In this document: piece by piece, positions 55,612 to 64,000 of the stretch
Numbering within the stretch: the first letter of the stretch is position 1
How the letters are laid out: each line of letters opens with the position of its first letter
Assembly (NCBI RefSeq): GCF_003286085.1
Contig: NW_020825288.1
Coordinates: 18,414,001-18,478,000 of the forward strand
Length of the DNA stretch: 64,000 nucleotides
Source: Drosophila persimilis
Taxonomy: Eukaryota; Arthropoda; Insecta; Diptera; Drosophilidae
Reading direction: 5' to 3'
Program-made: the position numbers and the translations under genes
The notes under the pieces: generated by a model
The model's input: only the letters and a program-made list of their open reading frames with translations
Databases searched by the model: none
Told to the model about the DNA's origin: nothing

Positions 55612-58136
55612 TCATGTGGCTGCTGCGAGCTTACGAAGTCGCCCTTCAATTGTGTTGTGTAAAGCTTTCGCTGCTGTACGTACTGGACTGAGTATACATC
55701 TCGTTCTCGTTTTATCATCCTTAATGGGCGAGGATGTTGTTGTCGTACCTCCAGGGTCTGGCCAAGGCGCCGGTGACTTTCCCCGAGATTTACACTGTTT
55801 TATTGGTCCCCAGAATATTGGTTTCCGTTGCTCCTGTTTGTCAATACCGGAATTTCGATAGTCTGGCGTTTCTGCAGCGACGGCTTTTGTGACTTCTATT
55901 TCCGACTCACAATTGTGACAACCGCTCATTCCAAATGACGTATGGAATTGCATGGGTGTGTTCTCTGCAAAGTGCGGACTTTGACTTCCGCATGGATCTC
56001 GTGATAAGTCCCTTTCCGTGTCGTCGTTACTGCCATCCCGCCTTGGCGTCTCGCTTTCCTCGTAGTCCATAAATGAATTGGCACATGCAGGTTGATAAAT
56101 AACAGCCGACGCGTGACCAGACCGACCCGACTTCAGCGGCGTACCCTTTACCCACGTGTTTGTGCGAGGATCGTATACCTCAACGATGGATAAAAAGTTA
56201 TTGCCATCGAAACCACCAATAGCGTACAGTTTTCCATCGAGAGGTGTTAGGGATAGTGCACTGCGGGCAATTTGTATGGGTGCAACCATATCCCAGGTCT
56301 CATTTTCGGTATCATAGCGTTCTACGGTGGCCAATTGCCGAGTACCATCAAAGCCACCAACTACGTAAATGAACTGATTAATAGCAGCCACACCTAAAAA
56401 CACAGAGCCGATCATAACAGAAATACAGATTATAAATAGAATCGTTCAATTTACCCGCTCCACTGCGACCGGTTTGCAGAGGCGGCAAGAAACTCCATTC
56501 GTTGTTTTCCGGATGATAACATTCAACACTGGTCAATCGCTCGTTACCATCGAAACCGCCGATCGCATAAAGCAGGCGATTGACTACTACTACGCCCACA
56601 CCCAACCGTTTCGAATGCATTGGCTGAACAAGCGTCCATCGATCGAGGTCTGGGTCATAGCTGCAAATAATTAAGACTTTGGCTAAGCATAATCTGGTAT
56701 TGAACATCATCATTTTATACGCACTATTCCACTGTGTTATGATACTCCATGCCTGCGGAGCCCCCCACAGCATACATCAGCTCGTCCATAACTGCTACAC
56801 CCACACGATGACGCGGTACGGACATTGGCGAGCACGGACGCCAAGTCTCGCTGATGGCACTATAACGATCTACCCAGTCGGAGTCGTAGGATGAGCACAT
56901 GTTGTTGTTTCGGCCACCGACTGCATAGAACTTTCCCTTAAGAAATGCTGCGCCAAGGCCGGATCGTGGAATCCGCAAGTTCGGCAATGTAGTCCACGTC
57001 TTGTCGTCCACATTATAAGCCTCCAGTATGTCCAGAGAGTGTCGAAAGAAACCGCCCGCGACGAATATCATACGCGTCGTGTTCGGTGTACGCTCCTTTA
57101 CTCCAGGGCACTTGTGCAGCGTTAGGTCTTTGAAGATCTTTGCAAGATACTCGCGACACGCCGGGACTTTGCGTAGCACATCGCAATTCTTCATTTGCTC
57201 CTTGAGGAAGTTGGGCGTTAGGAACTGGCATCGGACGGCTCCCAATATGTGTTCCATCTTGCAGTGCCGATTGTCTTCGTCGTACTTTACCCACTTAAGA
57301 ACAGCATTGTAAACCTCGCGTTCCTCCTGCACGTTTAACTCGTCTCTTCGAATGAGGGCAATGAGTTGATATGCCGAAAGCTGTAGAAATTCCTCCTCTT
57401 GACAGACCTAGGTCAAACAAGCCATGTTATTGGGGAAATGTTGTTCAGTACTCAATATTCTTTACTCTAACACTATTGACAGTGGTATTACTCACCTGAG
57501 TGAAGTTCCTTTCAATAAATATGTTGGCTTTCTTTTGAAGCTCCACACACCCGTGCTGTTCCGCAAAGTTTGCAATGCCGATAGCGTTTGTTGGGTCCAA
57601 TTGTCTTTCTAAGAAGGCACAGCATGCATCAATTACATTTGGCACTTGGAACATGGTCGCTGCAGGCAGCAGTTGGCAAACAGTTACTTCGGTTACTCGA
57701 ATTTGTCCGGTGTACATAAAATACAAAATTCGCGACATTGCTGTGGGACAAACCTACAAAAACGAAAGGGGCAAACTGTTCATCTATTAAACCAACAAAT
57801 TGAGGTTAACCGTTGATATTAGCTTACCCCCTGAAGCTGCACGCGCGACATCTCTGACTCCTTCAGACCACCAGTAAACATAGCTTTGAAATAAGGCGAT
57901 GCTGCGGACAACACTACTTTGTGGGCGGGAAAGAGCTCCTTTTTTACCTCCAGCACGACATCTGTGAGCATGCCGTGTGAGCGCATCATGAACATCATCT
58001 TTAGAGCTTCCTTGGCGTAGTTTGACATGCAAAATGTCATGTCATCGTCCGTTGCATCGTGGTCATCTATGGGGGAGACCGACTCGAACCGTCCGCATGC
58101 GGTTGAGATGGAACAACGTTCGGAATGGTTGTTCAT
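55612..58136 (-). CDS. Keap1: Keap1, BTB-BACK-Kelch adaptor
   Basis: Six coding exons, 58136-57828, 57753-57496, 57407-56725, 56660-56455 and 56393-55612 (five as listed, plus an upstream noncoding exon implied by the acceptor at 58145), close in phase to 745 residues. BTB domain: SHGMLTDVVLEVKKELFPAH to about residue 150; BACK domain to about 290; then six Kelch blades with paired Gly (VAGG, VGG, IGGFDGN). Redox cysteines equivalent to mammalian C273 (MKNCDVL) and C288 (VPACREYL) are present. A long acidic/Ser-rich tail (about 130 residues) follows the propeller, as known in fly Keap1. It links CncC (Nrf2) to Cul3 ubiquitin ligase and represses the antioxidant response; in flies it also binds chromatin. 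Confidence 0.95.
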
Positions 58137-58144
58137 CTCAGTCT

Positions 58145-61100
58145 CTGAAAACCAGAGGACCAATATTAGAGCGGTAAAACCAAATTCATTCACAATAATA
58201 TTCAGGCAAGGCTCTATGTCGTGCCCTATGAGTTGGTTGACTGTATAGTACACACATACATATACATAGCTAATAAGCTAAAGCTGCATACAAATGTATG
58301 TATGGATGTACATGTTATCTTATCTTGTTTAAATTGGCGTACAGTACAAGATGATACTTTTTAGAAATCTTCCCATTTTTAAATAAGAATACTTTTTTAC
58401 CTAGATTGGTCAGGGGTTATTGCTACATTATCCTGATGATACGGGTCGGATAACCTTCGCAAACAGATAACCATCACATACCGCAAAACCGCATTGTTTT
58501 TTGTTTCTTCTTACGTGACCAAACAAAACACACACATAATATTACTAGCCGTTTTTTTGATATTAAACGCAAACTAGTTTTGCAGTTATCTGCTAAGCAA
58601 CATCCTACTGTCGACTTTTAGAAGATAATTGCTAATGAATATCCACAGAAAAAACACACGTAATAATTCAAATTGCAAAAGCTTAATTTCATGATAAAAG
58701 CAGGTGCAGTTCTACTTTTTGGGTCTCCACTGTACACAATCAAGAATTTGTTGGAACATTTTTGCCAATCATTGCGACGGTTTTAGACTGTAGGTAAGAG
58801 AGCTTGATTCGTGATTTGAAGAGTCATGCTCAGTTTTTTTTTTTTTTTTTACCAAAAACAGCGCGAGAAAAATTACTCAGCAGTGTAGTATAGAAATCCT
58901 AAGAAACGAACCTTCTGGTTGACGGGTGCACATATTATGCATCGGGGAGGTCATCTGGGCCGGAAAACGGTCGGGTATACAGTTTTCATACTGCATTTGC
59001 ATTTGGCACTGATAGGGATGACGAGACTCTTTTTCAAACACTTGAGGAACTGTCACGATATATTGCCTAAGACAGTAGATCCTCTAATACGAGTGATCAC
59101 AGATACGTATATAAAATCGACTTAAGTAAGCCACACAATATGCATATTGGTCACTGATTAGGTGTCAGAAATTTAACTGAAAGTGAAGAAACCTAACTCC
59201 GAGTACGCTGAGGCTATTATCGTTCAGCTTAGCTGTTTGAAAACGAGAGCCCCACGCTAGCGAAATTATTTGATTCGCGAAAATGCGTACGACACGCAGA
59301 GGGAGAGTAAGTCAACTGATTTGTGGAAGTCCGTTCACCTAGTGAGGGGCTCTCTTTATGAAAACAAACCTAAGTTATCTACCAGATTTACTAAAAGCAT
59401 TATCATGCTTACATGAGTTGCTCGGTGACTTTCAGGTGTATTGTTCTTTTCGAAAAATGCATATGTGTGCTCATAAAAACTCATTTTCACTACAATGAGA
59501 TAAGAATTCTTGCTATGAATGAACTGTGTTAGGTCTGAATTCCAGAAGGAACGATATCAATTCTGATATTTCTTATTTTATACGATACTTTTACAACTGA
59601 CGAATTTTTTTACTGACTAATTTTACCAGAAGTCTATTTGAATATCCCTCTGATATATGTATGTCAGTACATGGAATAGTATAAAATAACACCATTGTTG
59701 GTGGAATCCTAGATATACATATGTATATGTAACTGTACAAACATGTTTGTCATTAGCAATCTTTCCTATTCCTATTCCTTACTTTTCAAGCTAAGAAAAA
59801 CCCTACAGGTCTTCACAAGTCCATATGTATGTATGTATGTGCATATATGTATTCATGTTCAAATTAAAAGGAAAACCAGGACTGACTGTAAATTTGGATG
59901 TCAGGAGTACGGGAAACCCCTTGATGCGGAATAGGTATGTACATATGTATTTATTTTAGTTGTTTATCTTTTAATCGTTACAACTTCCACTATAATCATA
60001 CTTTTATATTCAATTGTACATATATGTGTATGCAGTGTATGTATGTTTATTAGGCAATGATAAAGGGAAAAACAGTGTGAATTACTGCCGAATCATTGTG
60101 AGGAGGCAAAACTCGTTCAAACTCAACCATACATATACATAAATATACATGCATTGGTATGCATTGGTGTAGGTGATATACAAATAACGTAATCAGCGCG
60201 TGTTTGGAAGGGTACTGTTGAACTTTGGTTTTATATAAATGAATTGTATTGCCGTCTACTCAACAGCTGTCGGTTAAATATAAGTTCTGGCAAGTAAACT
60301 TTTGCATTAGATTGGTACACACATGCTGATGAGTATGAATGACACACAGCCTTTTGTTTCTGTAGTTTCATCAATAAACTTTTCAGGTCTCTTTTAGGTT
60401 GTTCCAGTATGGAATGCACCGTTTAAACCAAGTTTTCTACTTCATTTGTTCACATTAAATCCACTCACAATGTTTATGAATATAAATTCATAAATTCGCA
60501 CCTGCCACTCACAATTTCCATTAAAATATTAAGTGTAAACAGGCTGAAAGGTGTTGGAAAACATCAACTTACATGTGTTTTTATAGGGCTGCAAAATGAA
60601 CCAAAACTTAAACCAAACTCACAACGAGAAACCTCCAATCACACACAAAAATAATATTTTGTACCATTTTGTAAACAACAAAACAACTTCTTAAAAAAAG
60701 GAAAAATGACAATAATTATGACTAGCAATGTTTGGAGCAGCGGAAGCGCAAAAGCATAAAAAGTCTATATATTTTCTACAAAAACAAAGGATTTTACTAT
60801 CTTAACGGAGCTTTAGGTATAGTATTAGTATCCAGAATAGTGTTGTGTTGCTCATGGGTGAGTGAACAAAAAAAAGTTGTTTACTTAAGTGAGCAACTGA
60901 ACATGTTCCATCCAAACTGTTCTTTTTAGCTCACTTATTCTTTTTGCTCACTTGTTCTCTTTTGCTCACTTTTTGCGCAATTAAAGCAGCTCCTTAAAGG
61001 GCATTTTGCGTTCTGGCAGTTGTTACTCATATTTGCGTTTACTTGTGTTTTTCTTACAAATTAATTATGCTTAAGTCTTCATTTAAAACTGCTTTTTTTA

Positions 61101-61424
61101 TGCTGGAGGAGGACGATGGACAAACGACAATAAGTGAAATCCCATAGAATTTTTATAAACTGCTTAGAAAAATACCAGGTGTAATATTCCATATAATTTT
61201 ATGTGTATTTTCTATTCGGCAATGGGTTAAAGTGAACTTATTCAGTTCGTTCAATATAATAGTTATTTTTTGTTCGTTCATGAACCACGCAAAACACGTT
61301 TTTATCCTGTTTCGTTTCCTTCGGTATATTTAAGGTACATTTTGAAAAGAGAATATCTGAGGGTCTGACCGTATATTTGATTATTTTCCAGTATATTTTA
61401 AGACGCAGCATAACGCTTCAAACA
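58145..61424. other. Keap1 upstream region / intergenic DNA
   Basis: No coding gene is supported in about 3.3 kb. It should hold the Keap1 5' UTR exon(s) and promoter, as the 58144/58145 boundary is an AG acceptor on the minus strand. Contains a T20-type homopolymer at 58831-58850 and microsatellites (59820-59850, 60010-60050). I looked for TGACNNNGC antioxidant-response elements and saw none that fits. Confidence 0.45.
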
Positions 61425-61655
61425 TATTTTATAAACAATGAGGACATAAAGATAAACAGTCTTGTATGAAATTGATTCATCAATAAGATAAAATTATGTT
61501 TTAAGAGATGAGGGTTCTAGCTAGCTAATAATATTAAACCGAATATCAAAAACGAGGAATATAATGGAACTCTCATACAAATAATAATGTCAGTATATTT
61601 ACGGTATATTTTAAAATTTGTGATGTATATTTCGGTATATGTCTGAGGGCCACAC
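61320..61655 (+). repeat. Promoter-proximal dispersed repeat, LYPLAL1-side copy
   Basis: 61430-61655 matches 16330-16545 word for word in order and orientation. An additional tail copy (CGGTATATTTAAGG ... CTGAGGGTCTGACCGTATAT) stands at 61320-61400, inviting the view of a nested or tandem arrangement. Directly upstream of the LYPLAL1-like ATG at 61707. Confidence 0.6.
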
Positions 61656-61706
61656 AAATTTATTATTATTATTATTTGTTGTTTGATCTATAGCCCCGAA
61701 GTAAAG

Positions 61707-62414
61707 ATGAGACCCGCCTTAACGACGATAAATGCAACGAGCAAACAGAGCGCATCCGTAATATTTTTCCATGGCTCCGGTGACACTGGTCCGGGGATAC
61801 TGGAATGGGTTCGCTTTTTGTTGGGTCGGAATTTAGAATACCCGCACATAAAAATCGTATATCCAACAGCACCAATGCAAAAGTATACGCCGTTAAACGG
61901 CCAGGAGTCCAATGTTTGGTTCGATCGACGCTCGGTCAACATTGCGGCACAGGAAAGTAAAAGGAGCATGTCCCAGTGTTACGAAATCGTTCATCAACTT
62001 ATCGAAGAAGAGGTTTCAGCAGGCATACCAACTAGCCGCATCATTGTGGGCGGTTTTTCAATGGGCGGTGCGTTAGCCTTGCATACGGGCTACCATTTGA
62101 ATGCTGGACTTGCGGGTGTCTTTGCCCACTCTTCTTTTCTCAATCGTAGCTCCATCGTTTATGAATCCCTGCAGTCGCGCTCACATCACCATCTTCCAGA
62201 GCTCCGAATGTTTCATGGTGAGGGCGATACCTTAGTACCGCTTGAGTGGGGCCTGGAGACTTTTAAATCTCTTCAAATATTAGGAGTCAATGGTACATTC
62301 CAACCAATGAAAAATACACTTCATGAACTGAAAAAATCGTCGCTTCTTGACCTTGAGTCTTGGATACTTGAAAAGCTACCTCCGCTTGAAAACAATGTAC
62401 AAAATAAACTGTGA
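61707..62414 (+). CDS. Lysophospholipase-like 1 (LYPLAL1-type) serine hydrolase
   Basis: One exon encodes 235 residues from ATG 61707. It is an alpha/beta-hydrolase of the acyl-protein thioesterase/LYPLAL1 group: oxyanion loop VIFFHGSGDTGPG near the start, nucleophile elbow GGFSMGG (Ser at about residue 117), Asp in HGEGDTLVP, and His in NTLHEL. Such enzymes deacylate lysophospholipids or S-acylated proteins in the cytosol; the family's substrate preference is not fixed. FFHGSGDTGPG favours LYPLAL1 over acyl-protein thioesterase 1. The frame is open a little upstream to a possible acceptor (CTATAG at 61687-61692), so a 5' exon cannot be excluded. Its stop is 43 bp from the stop of the SET gene on the other strand. 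Confidence 0.85.
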   Translation: MRPALTTINATSKQSASVIFFHGSGDTGPGILEWVRFLLGRNLEYPHIKIVYPTAPMQKYTPLNGQESNVWFDRRSVNIAAQESKRSMSQCYEIVHQLIEEEVSAGIPTSRIIVGGFSMGGALALHTGYHLNAGLAGVFAHSSFLNRSSIVYESLQSRSHHHLPELRMFHGEGDTLVPLEWGLETFKSLQILGVNGTFQPMKNTLHELKKSSLLDLESWILEKLPPLENNVQNKL

Positions 62415-62457
62415 GGGGTAAGTCGGTGAATTTTTTTAAATATTATCTCTTAATAAT

Positions 62458-63384
62458 CTATATTATTTCAGAATTTGGCATAAAACCAGCACAACTATCA
62501 GCAGTGCAGAGGCAAGCCTTGCTATCACTTGCTTGATCTTCTACGTATCGATCTTCTCCACCGTAATGAAAGCACAGTTCTTCTTGAGCAAGAATGTTGC
62601 GTGCTGCGAAAACACCTTTAAAAATGTACATATGTACATACATATAAATATATAAAACGACAATGTTCCGGTAACTTGTACAAAGTTAATAAAACTCACA
62701 TATTTTTGGTATGGGACAATCTATTCGTACCGCTGTTATCTGACAATTGGGGTCACAGCTGTGGTTAATATAGCGTCCAATATTTCCACGTCGAGAAGGA
62801 TCTATAATGGTGACTTGTCGTTTATCTTTATAGCAGTCATCGGTCTTAGTGTATTCGTTGAGTATTAACACATAATTCATTGATCCCAGTTTTTTGTTGG
62901 TAACTATGCGTCGTTTGGCCTCAGAAATAGTTAGAATTTCCCCTGCATATTCGCAGATGAAGGCACCACAAGGAATGCTTACTTTCGTGCGGACACCTTT
63001 TGATTTGTAAGTCGGAGAATTAAATACTTCCAAATTTGCTCTTGGACCGTACTGCACAAGTCGATTAGTGCAAAAATCTATCCGACACTCACAGAAGGAA
63101 TTGCACTCCACAATTGGGATATTGCCTTTTTCGTTAGTCTGCCTTTGAATCAATTCTTTTCCATCTGGACAGTACTCATAAGCACCTCCGTGTAAGCATC
63201 TTTCGTTATTTGCACAACCGCCTTTATCGCATTGACATTTGTGTAAAAGCACAGAGTTGTAATCGTTCCTTAACAGATTGAAATCTAAGCTTTCATCACT
63301 GGGCATCAGAACGGATTCTAGAATATATTCTAGATAATCTGGGTGTTCATAGTCGTCATTCACTACCATTCGAGATTGTGCCAT
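62458..63384 (-). CDS. SET-domain H3-lysine methyltransferase, SETMAR-like (CG4565 type)
   Basis: Two exons, 63384-62700 and 62615-62458, join in phase to 280 residues. The pre-SET zinc cluster (CQCDKGGC ... NERCLHGG ... CNSFCECRIDFC), SET core (ICEYAGEIL, NYVLILNEY, IGRYINHSCDPNC, ELCFHYG) and post-SET CxCxxxxC (CLCTADSC) are complete, as in Suv39/G9a/SETMAR-type H3 methyltransferases. The start at 63384 (MAQSRMVV) is preferred over an in-frame ATG at 63417. The gene has the SET portion only; the mariner transposase moiety of primate SETMAR is absent, as in all non-primates. I recall the fly gene as CG4565 but am not certain. CATCGATGG (DRE-like) lies about 155 bp upstream, at 63538. Confidence 0.85.
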
Positions 63385-63599
63385 TAAAATAGTACGGATC
63401 CCAATAAGAAGGAACAATAAATTCAGTCTTCTGTCTATACTTTTTTTACAATATTAGCTTTTTTGTCGAATTTGTTTAAAAATTTTTCGAAATGTCTTGT
63501 GATGAATTTAGAGCAGCTGGTCATTAGGGCTGCAAAACCATCGATGGCACTATCGTAGAATTGTCCGATAGAACGGGTTAAATATTCTTAAAGGGCGCG
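63385..63599. other. Upstream region of the SET gene
   Basis: About 215 bp. Contains ACCATCGATGGCACTATCG (63537-63555), a DRE-like palindrome and half site, consistent with a housekeeping-type promoter for the minus-strand SET gene. Nothing coding. Confidence 0.5.
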
Positions 63600-63890
63600 C
63601 AACTGTATGGAATGTATGTATGTATGCATATGATGGATATACGAACATCACGGAATCTTGTGAGAAAGACATGTAAATAATTCGAATTTTGCTCTAGTTC
63701 GTTGTATATGGTATACAGTATATAGATTTGCCAGTTCATACCAGAAAGTGTCACACGCTGGGTTACCAGTTCGAATACCCCAGACACTTCGGCTCTGGCG
63801 TTCGGGTGCTGACGCGTCATCATGAGAGAGCGCAGAGAGAACCTCTTTGCATGTGTTAGTACACACGCAATATGTTTCCAAAAAAACATG
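63600..63890 (-). repeat. Dispersed repeat copy B (inverse of 11142-11300)
   Basis: See copy A at 11.1 kb for shared words. On the minus strand this copy continues with GTATTCGAACTGGTAACCCAG between the TGACG and GTGTGACACTTT words, which copy A lacks. The window ends (63891-64000) without a recognisable feature. Confidence 0.65.
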
Positions 63891-64000
63891 TGTGTTGTAT
63901 GCTTTTTTCGTTTTTAGAGATCTGATGCTGATGCTAATTTCTGTTTTCTCCCAGCAGTATTGGGAACTGGTTCGGAAGTGGTGATATCACCACTCCCTAT

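Noticed and set aside
58145..61424. Antioxidant response elements upstream of Keap1
   Set aside because: TGACTAGCA (60719) and TGACGAGAC (59018) lack the GC of TGACNNNGC; no supported site.

Overview
The window is nuclear DNA from a fly of the genus Drosophila. It has intron-rich genes with short 50-300 bp introns, very abundant ACATATGT/TATGTATG microsatellites, and a run of genes I recognise by family: an Irc-type peroxidase, Trm7-type methyltransferase, Patr-1 (Pat1), Dad (inhibitory SMAD), nucleostemin (Ns1), mRpS11, Keap1, an LYPLAL1-like esterase and a SETMAR-type SET protein. In D. melanogaster several of these sit together on 3R near 89E (recalled knowledge), so this is probably Muller element E of another species, perhaps of the obscura group. 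The species call is inference. Exon boundaries below come from reading GT/AG signals and checking that codon phase closes to an uninterrupted frame.

Layout. 1-9.4 kb: the 3' end of a Ser/Thr-rich protein gene, an Irc-like heme peroxidase (minus strand) and a 12-exon MYND/SMYD4-like gene (minus). 9.4-12.8 kb: gene-poor DNA with decayed dispersed repeats. 12.8-20 kb: Trm7-like tRNA 2'-O-methyltransferase (plus), a BED-finger/SANT-like protein (minus), an unidentified exon, and Patr-1 (plus). 20-23.5 kb: gene-free DNA with two GC-rich islands ending in a TATA box. 23.47-31.33 kb: a complete gypsy-type errantivirus on the minus strand, with 532-bp LTRs that I read as identical, a TACA target duplication, a tRNA-Lys primer site, gag, pol and an env broken by a frameshift. 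31.3-39.7 kb: gene-free upstream DNA of Dad, carrying dispersed repeats, a Tc1-type relic and clustered GGCGCC sites. 39.7-50.1 kb: Dad (plus), whose large intron holds a pogo/Tigger-like miniature relic and a young IR/DR Tc1-like element. 52-58.2 kb: a compact housekeeping block, with Ns1 and mRpS11 diverging from a 197-bp promoter and Keap1 on the minus strand. 61.4-64 kb: an LYPLAL1-like hydrolase (plus) converging on a SET-domain gene (minus), then a repeat that is an inverted copy of one at 11.1 kb.

Functionally the genes are a mixed chromosomal neighbourhood: mRNA decay (Patr-1), tRNA modification (Trm7), ribosome biogenesis (Ns1), mitochondrial translation (mRpS11), oxidative-stress sensing (Keap1), gut redox immunity (Irc) and BMP feedback (Dad). 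The most notable observations are: the very recent errantivirus, which separates a TATA box from a suitably spaced initiator; a 63-bp, frame-preserving tandem repeat inside its pol ORF; two GGCGCC clusters around Dad that fit the published BMP activation element; a GC-AG intron in mRpS11; a palindromic DRE plus Motif 1 in the Ns1/mRpS11 promoter; and one repeat family lying just upstream of both Patr-1 and the LYPLAL1-like gene.
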